Source: Chenopodium formosanum (taxonomy: Eukaryota; Streptophyta; Magnoliopsida; Caryophyllales; Amaranthaceae). Taken from it: DNA of 64,000 nucleotides. A program made the translations under genes and the position numbers. The stretch is from assembly GCA_024500155.1 (NCBI GenBank), contig CM044877.1:30503001-30567000 (forward strand), given 5' to 3'. The number at the start of each line of letters is the position of its first letter. The first letter of the stretch is position 1. Shown here in pieces: positions 43,319-54,780 of the stretch. The notes below the pieces were generated by a model. It made no database searches and was not told the origin of the DNA. It was given only the letters and a program-made list of their open reading frames with translations.

Positions 43319-45077
43319 TGATGTGTCCATTCTATATAGTATTTTACCCCCGTCCCTTGGTCATAATTAGTAGTGTTTTTGGCTCTTTAGAGCTACTTTT
43401 ATTACTAATTGGTGTTTTCTAGTGTTTTCGTAGATTTGGTTGACTTTTGCAGGGATTTATGCTTTTGGAGTATTTTCCCGGGATATTTAGGAGCAATCAC
43501 GAGCACTGGAGAAGCACGACCAGATTTCATAGCCCAGGGCCGGTTGGAGTCATCGAACCGGTGATTAAGGGCTCGGTAGAGGTGATACCGGGGCGTTTGG
43601 ACCGAGTATTCAAGACCCAAAGAGGAAACCCAGATTGGCCCGAAGAATTGGAGCCCAATCGAAGTCCAAATATTGGCCCAAATGATCCGCCCGGCCAAAA
43701 AGACTGGCGCCCGGAGGCGCGCCCGGCCGGGCGCGAGATTGTTATTAGAGGTGAAAAAAGGCGCGCCCGATCGGGCGGTGCCTCGCCCGATCGGGCGCGT
43801 GTTTATTTAGGAGACAATTAGAGTCGTATTAATTTGATTTAGTTTAGGATTTTTGTAGGGAGTATAAATACTCCTCCGTAATACGTTTTTAGGTCGTCTC
43901 TTCTTTTGGGGGGAGATCTTCTTCTCTCTTCTACTACTCTTCTTCTTCTCTTAATCTTTTCTCCTAGACTTTCTCTCTCTACTTAGTTTTCTCTCTCTAA
44001 ACTCTCTTTCTAAACCTTTGTTCTTATTTCCTTGATTAATTCCAGATTTACTTTGGTGACGATTTCTCTTCCCTTAATCTTAGTTATTTATTTTATTCCT
44101 TTGATCATGATTTATTTTATTTCTTTGCTTAGTTTATATTTAATTATGTGTGAGTAGTTTAATTTCTAGGGTTTATGGGGATCTAATAAATAATATGAAG
44201 GGGTAAATTATTGTTGTTGATTATCAATGCTAGATTAATTTCCTATTGATTGATTTAATGCTCTGTGACTAGATTAGGCCTATCTTTTATGCATGAGTTT
44301 GACAATATTGATTCAAGAATCGAGAGATGAGAATTAATGTTTAGGTCTTTTTTCAATAGGCAAGTTAATTTATAAATGGTTAAGTCAAGATTCGAGAGAT
44401 GAGATTTAATACCGGTAATTTAATTGTGTGATTGTAATAAGTAGCGAGAGCCCTTTACAATCTGATTAATTGATGCATTGATGATTGACTATTATTGATT
44501 GTTGGTATTGCATGATGATTTCTTTTTGGATTGTTTTAATGTTTTACAATTGCGGCTTGTAAAAGTATAGTAATATTAAATTGATGAATCGAGCAGATGT
44601 TAATTTGATATTAAAGGCTTTTTTCAATAAGAACTTAGATCTAGTAAATTGCAAGAGCCTGTTAGATCTATGTTGGTTAATAAATTGCGAGAGCCTGTTA
44701 ATCATGTTATTTATGCAATGTCAATGATTGATTACCCTATTTTACCCCGGAATATTATTTATTGGTGAACCTATGCCCTAGATCCTTTTATATATTATTT
44801 TCTCCCTTTTCTTACTCTTTTTAGTTTAGTTTCATATTCAACTTTTAATATTGATTACTTAAATAATTTAGATTATAATATTTAATTAGGAGTAAAAAGA
44901 CTTGTTTCCCTGTGGAGATCGACCCTACTTCCCTATCTACTTTAGTTAGTGAATTAGGTAATTATTTTTTGTTAGGGGATACGACTTTACCCTGTCAGTA
45001 CCTCAGGACTAGGGGCATGTGACTACATAGGTGCGACATTGTCTCGTCGCTTCTTTATACAGGGGGTGGATTTGACA
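43319..45077 (+). repeat. Unrelated LTR (solo-LTR-like) with perfect GC palindromes
   Basis: A 1.76-kb LTR-like unit from TGATGTGTCC to GATTTGACA. The right part has TTCCCTGTGGAGATCGACCC, a type of sequence common near the 3' end of plant gypsy LTRs. It has a TATA box at 43,863 and no internal domain, so a solo LTR is likely. I could not confirm a 5-bp target duplication, so both ends are approximate. Confidence 0.5.
43705..43870 (+). promoter_or_regulatory. Palindrome cluster and TATA box of the LTR at 43,319
   Basis: CGCGCCCGGCCGGGCGCG (43,718-43,735, an 18-bp perfect palindrome) and two copies of CGCCCGATCGGGCG (43,764-43,777 and 43,784-43,797, 14-bp perfect palindromes), then TATAAATA at 43,863-43,870. 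The last two units together form a larger inverted repeat. Confidence 0.75.
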
Positions 45078-46659
45078 CCCTAATTGTCTGGTAAGTTAGT
45101 AAGCGCACTAACTACCGTATCCATTCAAGAAGTGCTTGTTCTTGAAGATTCGGCGCGCCTGTCGACTCGTTTAGCTAACGCCTACAATAATTCTCTACCT
45201 TTTTGTCTCGAGAGGTAGATCTCGCAAAGCTTTGACTGAGTGAAATTTTACGCATCACCTACGCCGTATAATTTTGCGCCGTATGATACGCCATTTGCAT
45301 TTTTACGCTGCATGAAAACGCCTTCCCTTTTGCTTTGGACGTGAAAAAAGAGGAAAACCTGGACATTTGTAACGCCAGTATAGTAAAATGACATACCTGT
45401 CTATGGGTGCTCTTATGTAAAGCACCTCCACGGAACATCTTAAGGCACTCTTACGAAAAACTTTCAAAACATATGCATGGGGAAGGCACGAAGCACGGTG
45501 TGTATGCAATATGATGCAAAAAACTAACAAAAAAGAAAACAAACTACAATATGCAAAGCAATTAAAAAGATTTTGATAATTTGCGCGCCATTACGTCTAA
45601 TAACGAGCAAAAACTGTTCAAAAAAATGATCAAACGGATCAAAATAAAAAATCTGGTCTTTTAGTGACGAGTATCCGCGCACAACTCAGAATGTCGCGCT
45701 AGCCAGGTGCGCGCATCTTTCTGAGTTGTGCTGGTCTGTCACGCACAACATCTAAGTTGCGCGCGACATTTATGTCAGTAAAGTGAAAATCGCAGACGCG
45801 ATTTTTCACTTCATTTTTCTCCTTCCTTCGCCATTTTTAACTCTTTCTCTCTCTTAAAAGCTCGGTTTTTTGTGATTTTTGAAGCTAAAGGAAGCTAATT
45901 TTGTCCTCAATTCATATTTGCCGTAATCCAATGTAAGTTTTTTGCTAAAATTGTTCTTTTTCGGCTTAATTCGAACGATTTTCGAATCGTTAAACCCCAA
46001 ATTTTGAATTTAGGGATTTTCGATTCGGCTTATTTTTCTTGAAATTGTTAGCTCTATGTTGTTATGATATGTTTAAGGAGTGTTTTGCAACAAATTTCAT
46101 GAAAAATGGTTAAGTATTGAACCTTGTATGAGCATTTCTTCGTTTAAGTTCGTTCTTGGTTTTTTTTTTCGAATTTTTGCTTGATTTTATTGCTTTTGCT
46201 TGCTCGTTTTGGTTATAATTTCTAATTATGCAACAATTGTAGTATTGGAACTAGCTTTGCTTCCATAATTAACATTTTGAAAATTTTGAATCAGAAAAAA
46301 TGGCGTGAAGTGTATACTTAGCCTATTTTGCCATATTTGAACTCCAAAATTGTTTGGTAGATGATAATTATGTTTATATTACTGAAATCATCTAGAATTA
46401 GTTGATTCTTTGAAATGTTGGAATATAATCCCTTGAATGCTTAGTTGAAACTGGTATAGGATGGCTTTTCTAGGTGTTAAAAGCCCCCATTTACTAAGTT
46501 TAATTGCTGGTATCGTAGCCTCCAATTATGGGTGGTGTTCGATTTTCGTGTTTTGCCCTATCGGTAGCCGTTATGCTGTCAAAATGGGTCTAGAATACGT
46601 ATATTAGTTTAGTTTAGGAAATAAAATAAACTAATTAAAGAAATTTTATCCGTAAAAGT
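45078..46659 (+). promoter_or_regulatory. Spacer, motif cluster and leader upstream of the Tat-2 PMD gene
   Basis: 45,078-45,673: no gene seen; GCGCCGTATGA-like words recur at about 45,255-45,300. 45,674-45,769: motif cluster with GCGCACAACTCAG, CTGAGTTGTGC and AGTTGCGCGCGACA. No clear TATA box follows; a CT-rich stretch at about 45,815-45,860 may mark the start. The rest to 46,659 is AT-rich leader, possibly with an intron. Confidence 0.5.
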
Positions 46660-48720
46660 GTGGAATCGCCTCCGTTTGTCGATGCCGAGGAGATTCTAGT
46701 TGGTCCGGACAAGGCGGTTTGCCCTCGGAAGAAGGTGACCCGTCCTCGAGAGGAGGTTTGAGAGCAAAGCGTTGCGGCAGATCGACGTCGCCAAGAGGAG
46801 GTGGTTTGGGAGGCTCCTCCCAACTGGGACCATAGGGTCCTTATGTGGGACCCAGACCACCACGTTTCGAACCGAGGGTGGCGCGGCATCGTGAGTTTTC
46901 CCGCGCTTTCATTTCTTTCTCTTTTCTTTTGTGTCTTCTCCTTTTTAAACCATAACTGTTTGTTTTTATTTAGAGTGAGCCTGACATGCGTTTGTACGGC
47001 TCTGGTGACCTACCAACCCGTTTGGAGAGTTTTCCCGAGGTGGAAAAAGAGATGGTAGCACTTTTTGGGATTGACTCTCAGCTGGTGGCTTTTCGAGATT
47101 TATCGAGCCAGTCTGCGTCGTCAGCTTTCCTCCGTGGGTTGCTGGAGTTTTAGCGGGATTCCACCAACACTTTCCACTTTCCATGGGGATATATGACGAT
47201 AACCCCTTTCGATTTCTTTATGATTATGGGTTTTCCTTTTGGAGGCGAGCCTGTAGTTATAGAGCTCGTTAAGGGGTCAGACGAGAGATTGCGCGACCTT
47301 GTGGGGGACCGTCTTACGTTGGCCCTTCACGTGTACACGTAATCTTGTCCGTACTCGGTTCTTGCCGACGAGTTGTTGGCTGACTATCTTGACCGGTAGT
47401 GTACACCTAAGCAGCTGGCTCGGATATACATTGCCCACGTTCTTTCCGTCACCATCTTGAGTGATCGAGGAGAGCGTTTCGCCATTGGGTTACTTATTTG
47501 CCTCAGCGATTTGGGGTAAGTAGGTGATCTGAGTTGGGGGGAGGTGTCGTATGCCCGTATGCTTATGGCTATGGGCAAGGCGACCCGAGTCATGGATTTC
47601 GCGGCAGCTACTGAGGTGCCTCGGATCTCGGTTACACGGCATGGTCGTATCCTTGAGGTACGTGTTTTAAGCTTTTTTCGGTTATTACTTTTGTTTTTTC
47701 CTTTAGGCTTATCTTTTCTCGATTTAAGGATTGGGGATACTCGTACATGCCTTTCTTAGCCCCCAGGGTGCTTGGGGCTACTCGTTTTCCTATCGGCCAT
47801 CGATTGGTCTCGATTAAGAGGAAACGAGCTAATTCTGCAGGCGACTTTTGTCAGAGGATTCTTTCGGCGACTCGTGCGTCGGTGAGTATTCGAACTACAT
47901 GTTCTCGTTTTGTTTTTTTTTTTTTTTATTTTATTCATTTTCTAATGATTTTTCATGTGGTTGTATTTTATAAATCGATCTTTGTCCTTGGAGTTTGATC
48001 GTCGGAGTCCCTGAGGCTTTCCGATCTGGTATGGTTAGTTGCCGTTTCCGGGCCCTCTATACGGGAATCTCGGTGTTCCAGAGGACCAACGCTTGGTTTT
48101 TAGGCGAGTGTGTTCTCTGGCAGCTTTTGACCGAGAAGCCTTTAGTTCTTGCAGATCCCCCGATCCGGATGCTGCGTCCGGACCTGCTGTCTACAGAGGA
48201 TCGAGCTCAGGCGATCCTTGGTTATCCAGCGGAGCAGCTAGTGCTTCCGAATACTTCTTATCCGGCTTTTATAGCATCCAGGCTGAGTCCTTTTCCGGCC
48301 TTTGTTCCGGTTAGTTTTCAAATTCTCTTTTTTTGTGTTTCTAATTAATTTTCGAAATTTTAACCCTTTTATCGTTTTTTGTCACATGTAATTTTAGCGG
48401 GTCGAGCTAGGTGGTTGGGTGCCTCCTACAGCGGAGATTACGTATACCGATGTTGTCAGATCAGTAATTTGTGAGTCCCTTCCAGCGGCCGAGGATGATG
48501 AGGGGATACCGTTCGTACCTTAGACAGTTGAATCGGTATGTCTTGTATGTATATGTGCTTAAATATTTCTATTTATTTTTTGTTTCATATACATTTGTTT
48601 ACTAATTGTCCTTGTATTCTTGGAACAGGTTCCGCGAGAGACCGTGAACGACATGGTGAGGACTTTACGTGCTTTCCTGGCTGCTTATTGGAGAGCCCTC
48701 GTGACTTTTTCATGCCGTGA
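46660..48720 (+). pseudogene. PMD antisense gene of Tat-2, broken
   Basis: A first exon (about 46,660-46,889, ending GWRGI before GTGAGT) joins across an 84-bp intron to an exon at 46,974 (MRLYGSGDLPTRLESFP). PMD features follow: STNTFHFPWGYMTITPFDF with MIMGFPFGGEPV near 47,160-47,250, a region RFAIGLLICLSDLG, then WGEVSYARMLMAMGKATR. Exons at about 48,000-48,308 (FRALYTGISVFQRTNAWFLG) and 48,630-48,720 may continue it. Several in-frame TAG and TAA codons break it. The start is uncertain, and exons after 47,660 are tentative. Confidence 0.6.
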
Positions 48721-49342
48721 TCATTGGATTATCACGGTAAGTTTAATTTCATCTTTTTTTTTCTTCGCAACAAAGTTATCACACTTCATGTACTAATCTT
48801 CATTTTGGATTTTACAAGATGTGCAGCAACTGTCTAGTAGTCGCCGAGCACCCTGACTCCTCTTATACACATATATATATATTTTTTAGGAAACTTATGT
48901 ATATATATTTGTTGTATATATGACACATTTGTATATGTGTCATTATTATTATTATGTTTTTTTTTGTTTCCATGTGTACATTAATGCGAAAAATTTTCAA
49001 GGGAGGGAAAGGGTTCCCGACTTACCCCCCTCGAAAAAATAAACAAACTCATAAAGGAAAAAAGAAGGAAAAAGAAAAAGAAAATAAGAAAACAAAAAAG
49101 AAAATAAAGAAGTAGGAAAAATAAAAATAAAGAAAATAAAAAGAAAAAGAAAGTAGGAAAACAATGGAAAAAAGAAAATAAAAAGAAAATAAGAAAATAA
49201 CAAAAGAAAATAAAAAGAAAATAAGAAAGTAGGCAAGAAAAGGGACACAAAGTGTTAGAAGGCAAGCGTATGATTCGTCTTAAGATCTCGTGAAGATTCC
49301 GTCATTATATGAGCCAAAATACGGAAATTAACCCAAATAACA
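48721..49342. other. Spacer with purine tract
   Basis: No gene. At about 49,045-49,235 the plus strand is nearly all A and G in AAAGA/AAATAAG words, on the order of 190 bp. Confidence 0.6.
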
Positions 49343-49630
49343 TGTCGCGTCAGGGAAGTGGCGCGCAACTGCGTGAGTTGCGCGCGGCTGTCTCGCGCAT
49401 GTATTTCTGTTGCGTGCGGGTGTCGTACGCAACTCAAGAGTTGCGCGCGCCACCTGTCAGTGAACTTTCCTTTAAGTCAAATTTGCCAAAAATTTGCCCC
49501 TCTTAAGTCTTTTTAAACGTGGTTTTGTGTAGGCTTTTGATCATCTCGCATTCATTCGCTTAGTAACATAAGAAATTAAAAAGAATTAATCCCTCTAAAC
49601 TCTTATTCTCACTCTTTTTTTTTTTGAACA
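49343..49630 (+). promoter_or_regulatory. Promoter region of the Tat-2 DUF7745-like gene with motif cluster
   Basis: At 49,343-49,453 outer arms GTGGCGCGCAACT (49,358-49,370) and AGTTGCGCGCGCCAC (49,439-49,453) enclose inner hairpins CGCGCAACT-GCGTG-AGTTGCGCG and CGCAACT-CAAG-AGTTGCG. The ATG of the gene is at 49,631. A weak TATA-like TTTTTAAA lies near 49,509. Confidence 0.6.
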
Positions 49631-50831
49631 ATGGTGAAGACCTTTGAACAACGTTTGAAGCAATGGGTCACTTCCCTTTCAAACGAGGACAAGCTAGCTT
49701 TCAAAATTTACCACTTAGACCCTTTATTGATTTATATGCAATTAGTGGTTAACTTTGATTTTCTTCATGCCGCAGTCAACCATTGAGACTCTGACCACCA
49801 TCTTTTCTTGTTTAGAGGGGACGAAATTATCAGCGCAAGTTAAGAAGTTGCGCTGGCATGACCAGTGCAATCTTTTGAGTTGCGCGCGGAGGGTGCGTGC
49901 AACTTATTTAGTTGCGCGCGCCACCTGCTGGTGTAATAAATCGCAAACTAATTTTTTTTGTTTTTTTTTTTTCAGATTTGGCTCATGGAGTGTTTGCGAA
50001 TTGTTGATCAGCCTTAAAACCTTGAGGCTAATGGAGTAAAGACATTCCCTGGATGTCGAATCCTTTATAAGCATAAGAATGAAGAGGAGTGGACGTCGTT
50101 TTTCTGTCATGGAGTTCCTAACATACGATTTGTGATTCCTTGGTGGAACATAAATAGTATAATTGGGAATAGTCTCAATTGTCCTTACATTAGGCTTTTA
50201 GGCCTATCTAATACTACTTATATTTTTCCTTGTAGGGTGATGAGACAATACGGGATGAGGCAATATATTCCTTCGCAACAGATGTGACTTTTAAACCCGA
50301 AAGGATTGCTCGTTGGATGGAATATTGGTCAAGTCTTCCTAGGTGGGTAATACAAAATCCTCCTACAAGTATCACATTATCTTCCTTTTACAAAGCTTCG
50401 ATAATGCGGAGGATAAGGGTGAATCAAATAAGGCTAGATCTCAACTTCAAGCCGCCACCGCTCGTAATCCACCTAAGCCTTTGATGAATTCAACCACTAC
50501 TACTCCTCCTAGTGGCCAAAACAAAGGAGTAAGAAGAAAATTAGACTTCTCATCTCCTAAGGCTCGTTCGAAGGAAACAAAAAGGAAAGCTCCCTCCAAA
50601 CCAGCGCAACAAGGTGTGAAGATCAAAGAGCCTTCACCAAATACTCGCAAGAAAGCTCCAATGGTCAAAGGGAAAGGAAAACAGGTTGCAAAGGCCCCAA
50701 TCCCTAAATTGAAAAATAATGTTTGGGTGAAGAAGAAGAATGTAGGGGAAAGATCCAAGGTTTTTGAAAATGCTGCTATGGAAACTACTCCTCTGTCATC
50801 TATGACAATTGAGGACATAGTAAAACCTTAG
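49631..50831 (+). pseudogene. DUF7745-like antisense gene of Tat-2, internally deleted
   Basis: Homologue of the Tat-1 gene at 8,156-9,674. The start is MVKTFEQRLKQWVTSLSN at 49,631, and exon 1 keeps only about 50 codons. Then comes a motif cluster (49,831-49,930), a T-rich acceptor TTTCAG ending at 49,975, and exon 2 starting IWLMECLRIV. Exon 2 has FVIPWWNINSIIG and TYIFPCRVMRQYGM, matching WVIPWWKIERMVG and TYYYPCRVKRQYGL. Stops at about 50,018 and 50,285 and a frame change follow; the Lys-rich C-terminal tail is open at about 50,430-50,831 (KARSKETKRKAPSKP, KGKGKQVAKAPIPKLKN). The basic tail is kept in both families. Confidence 0.72.
49831..49930. repeat. GTTGCGCGC motif cluster inside the Tat-2 DUF7745-like gene
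   Basis: GCGCAAGTTAAGAAGTTGCGC (hairpin), GAGTTGCGCGCGG and TAGTTGCGCGCGCCACCTG, where Tat-1 has coding sequence. The last 14 bases repeat the end of the cluster at 49,343-49,453, so a duplication or recombination between clusters may have caused the exon 1 deletion. Confidence 0.7.
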
Positions 50832-51614
50832 AGTGTTACACAATTTTATAATTAGTTTTCTTTTCGATTAAAGTGTAATCACTATTATGATTTTTTTTTT
50901 TCGTTTACTATCTAATTCAATAATGTCTCTCTTTTTAATTTTTGAATGAAATCAAATGAGCTTTATATTTTAATATTTTGATATGACCGAATCATAAAGA
51001 TTTCCTATGTATTCGCATTGCGAAATCAGGTCTTTGCGTAGTTCTATTTTTTTTTTTTTTTTATATTATTATATATATTTTTTTTCTTTAATCTCTTAGA
51101 TAGACATTAAATGAAAAAATTAATCAAACCTTGTATAAAAGAATTATATCAAAGTTTAATTTTATTTTCCGAGTATATGTTATATTTAAGTAACACCCTT
51201 ATTTTACTGTAAGTAGAGATCGGAACTTCATTCGAATGCAAAAAATTTGGGTTCATAGTTCGTCATCAGGTAGCGCGCGCAACTTCTAGAAATACACAAG
51301 CCTGTCGCACGCAACAAAACTAGTTGCGCGTGACATCCGCGCTCAACTATTCCAGTTGCGCGCGACACTTGTGCTACGAATGTCTTGAAAAAATTTATTT
51401 TAAAAAAAATCGTATTGTTACCCCCCCAAGTTTGAAGATTTTTTCGTGATGTTCGGAACTATTTGAACACTTAGAACGGTTTATTATTTCTAAATTACCC
51501 CCCAAGTGTTATGTATTTTACCGTGTTATTCGGTAAAATGCATAACACATAGAAAATTTCAATTGAATGCTTAATTAAAAATGGTTGTATGAGTGAACGA
51601 GTTTCATCCGGATT
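50832..51614. other. Tat-2 post-pol spacer with motif cluster
   Basis: No gene; AT-rich. A cluster at 51,271-51,368 contains GCGCGCGCAACTTCTAG, CTAGTTGCGCGTGACA and CAGTTGCGCGCGACAC. Its place, just beyond the integrase end and before the antisense gene, equals that of 7,786-7,896 in Tat-1. Confidence 0.6.
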
Positions 51615-52972
51615 TCATATGTAATATTTCTTAAGGCGATCAATGTTTGTTAATTGGCAAATTTCATCTCCTCCAATATCCATTAATCTGACGACTTCTC
51701 TTGATAGGATTTCAATTATGCGGTAGGGACCTATCAAATTAGGTTTGAATTTCCCTCTTGGATCGGTTGGTAGACCCTTAACCTCCTTTAGTATAAAGTC
51801 ACCTTCTTTTATATTTCTAGGTTTTACTCTTTTATTGAAGTGACGCGCAATGCGCCTTTGGTAGACTTGTACATGATGCAAAGCTCTTAATCGTCGTTCA
51901 TCGAGGAATAAAAGCTCTTCATACCTCGCTCTTACCCATTCAGCTTCCGGTAGCTTACTTTCAAGTACGATGCGTAGGGATGGTATTTCCAGTTCGACTG
52001 GTTGAACTACTTCCATTCCGAAAACTAAGGAGTATGGAGTTACTCCTATTGATGTCCGTATAGACGTTCTATAACCCCATAATGCGAAGTGTAGTTTATT
52101 CGGCCAGTCTTTGTAATTTTCTATTATTTTCTTAATGATGACTGTTATATTTTTATTTGCCGACTCTACAGCTCCATTCATTTGAGGTCTGTATGGGGAT
52201 GAGTGATGATGTTTTAATTTATACCAAGTTAAGAGGGTCTCGACTTCAGCTTTGAATTGCGATCCCTGATCACTAATTAGTTCATGTGGAACTCCATATC
52301 TATAAAATATGTTTCGTTCGAGAAACTTTGCGACATGTTTAGAAGTGATATTCACGTAAGAAGCAATCTCAATCCACTTAGTAACGTAATCAATGGCAAC
52401 TAATACGTACTCGTGCCCTCCTAATCTTGTTGGAGAGACTTTTCCAATTATGTCAATTCCCCAAGTCGAAAAAGGTCAAGGGAAGTGAGATTGTATAGTT
52501 CGGATGGTGGAAGGTGTTGTAAATTAGCAAACATTTGGCACTGTGGACATTTTTTAACACATTGTATGCAATCATGTTCCATAGTGGACTAGTAGTACCC
52601 TTGTCGTGAAATTATTTTTGAAAGCATTTTTCCATTCATGTGAGGTTCACAAACACCTTTGTGAGTATTTTACATAAGGCGTGTGGCTTCCGGTTGGCCT
52701 ATACATAGTAAGCTTTGACCATTAGGTCCTTTTTTGCATAATTGACCATTTATTATACCATATTGGGCCGCAAGTGTTCGTAAAGCTCGTTGGTCTTTCG
52801 ATGAAGTATTTTTGGGATATGTGCCATGAGTAATATATTGTAGGATATGATCATACCAAGGATTGTCTCCTTCAATGTCATTTATTTCCTCTATTGCGTT
52901 ACAATACACTGGTTCTTCTCTTCTATCAACGCATAATGACATCATATTTAAGTGATCTGGAATGTTGGTCAT
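51615..52972 (-). pseudogene. Tat-2 integrase
   Basis: The N-terminal part (52,972-52,670) is open. The HHCC finger (about 52,670-52,540) is readable only through stops (CVKKCPQCQMFANLQH). The catalytic core and C-terminus (52,355-51,615) are open: RYGVPHELISDQGSQF, SSPYRPQMNGAVESANKNI, ending TNIDRLKKYYI. The first catalytic Asp block lies in the damaged part. Confidence 0.85.
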
Positions 52973-53042
52973 TGAGGCTAATTTTGCTAGCGCATCGACA
53001 AATTGATTGTCATCCCTTGGGAGATATTTAAAATCAATATGT

Positions 53043-53731
53043 TCAAAGCTCGATGAGTTGCTCTAGGTGTGCTTGGTATAATATCATTGTGGAGTTCTTT
53101 ATTTTCCATTTTTTTAATATATGATTTATAATCAAACTAGAGTCTCCACATACCTCTAATTTTTGCACACCTATGCTAGCTGCTGCTTCTAATCCAATAA
53201 TGCACACTTCACATTTTGCGATATTATTAGTAACCTTAAAGTCTAATTTAACAAAGATTGAAGTATGTGTTCCCTCAGGACTTATGAGTAACACTCCTAC
53301 GCCACATCCTTTTTGATTGGACGCACCGTCAAAGTACATTACCCATTTGTCATCTTGTGTCATGAGAATCTCTTCATCCGAAAAATGAGTAGTTTCTGCA
53401 TGACTTGTTTGAATTGGATGTTGTGCCAGAAATTCGAAAATTACTTTTCCTTTCATTGATTTTTCAGTAATATATTTTAGTTCAAATTCAACCAACATCA
53501 CCAACAACTTAGGTATCCTTCCTTGTATGGGTAGTTGTTCAAACAAATACTTTATCGGATTTTGTTTAGAAATCACATGAGTAGTGTATGGTAACATATA
53601 ATGTCGTAAATTTTTGGTTGCCTACACTAATGCTAGGCTTGTCTTTTCCAAGGTGCTATATTTTGTTTCGTATTGGATGAATTTTTTGCTTATATAATAT
53701 ATTGCACGTTCGACTTTTTCTACCTCTTGTT
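53043..53731 (-). pseudogene. Tat-2 RNase H and second RNase H
   Basis: Gypsy RNase H fragments (53,731-53,500) are followed by the archaeal-type domain WVMYFDGASNQKGCGVGVLL and CGDSSLIINH. The conserved NNAAEYE block reads NNIAKCE, so the usual catalytic Glu position is altered; the C-terminal PREEN..ADALA block is cut off by a frame change near 53,043. Confidence 0.82.
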
Positions 53732-54607
53732 CTAACATGGCCCCTGTGCTGTGTCTGTAACTGTAATGTATAGCCTAAGAGGTAGTTTGGGTACTGGTGG
53801 TGCTAAAATTGGTGGACTTTTGAGATAATCTTTGATTTTCTCAAAGGCCTTTTGGCATTGATCGTCCCATTCATGTTTCTCCTCTTTTTTCAATTTTTTT
53901 AATATTGGCTCACAAGTCATAGTCAATTTGTTGATAAATCGACTAATGTATTGTAATTTGCCAAGTAATCCCCTATTTTCTTCTTCTTTTTGAGGGGGAG
54001 ACATGTCAACAATTGCCTTTATTTTAAAGGGATCAATCTCGATCCCACGTGTGCTTACTATGTATCCGAGTAACTTACCAGAAGTCACTCCGAAAGCGCA
54101 TTTTTGTGAATTCAATTGCATTTTATATTCTTTTATGCGAGTGAAAAATTTTCGTAAAGCTTTTATATGTCCCATTCTATCTTTGGACTTTACGATCATA
54201 TCATCCACATACACTTCTATTTCTTTATGCATCATATCGTGCAAGAGAGTCGTAGCCGTTCTTTGGTATGTAGCTCTTGCATTTTTTAAACCAAATTGCA
54301 TGACTGTGTAGCAATACGTACCCCAAGGGGTAATAAAGCATGTCTTTTCTTCATCTTCTTTTGCCATTAAAATTTGGTTGTAACCTGCGTATCCATCCAT
54401 AAAGGATAGCATCGCATGTTAAGCCATGTTATCTACCAATATATCAATATGTGGTAGAGGAAAATCGTCTTTAGGGCTAGCTTTATTAAGATCCCTAAAG
54501 TTGACACACATGCAAACTCGTCCATCTTTTTTAGGTACTGGAACGATGTTCGCCACCCATTCTGGGTAATTACATACGCAAATAAAACTGGCGTCCAACT
54601 GTCTCAT
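53732..54607 (-). pseudogene. Tat-2 reverse transcriptase
   Basis: NFRDLNKASPKDDFPLPHID in 54,607-54,419, then after one stop LSFMDGYAGYNQI, TPWGTYCYTVMQFGLKN, VYVDDMIVKS and LLGKLQYISRFIN in 54,412-53,732. It is about 70 percent alike to Tat-1 RT by eye in these blocks. The MPFG motif reads MQFG. Confidence 0.9.
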
Positions 54608-54780
54608 TCATCGATGTTTTTGTTTTACTGGTTTAGAAGTAGGGTTCAAGGGAATGGTATGTTCCGCGATTGCCCTATCTATCCCAGGCATGTCCTTGTA
54701 TGACCAAGAAAACACGTCTTCGAATTCTTTGAGCGTCGATATGAGGGTTGATCGCTCTCCCGGATTTAGAGTTAAGCCAA

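Noticed and set aside
43319..45077. A complete LTR retrotransposon at this place
   Set aside because: Only one LTR-like unit with promoter and leader is present; no second LTR or coding domain adjoins it, and no target duplication could be confirmed.
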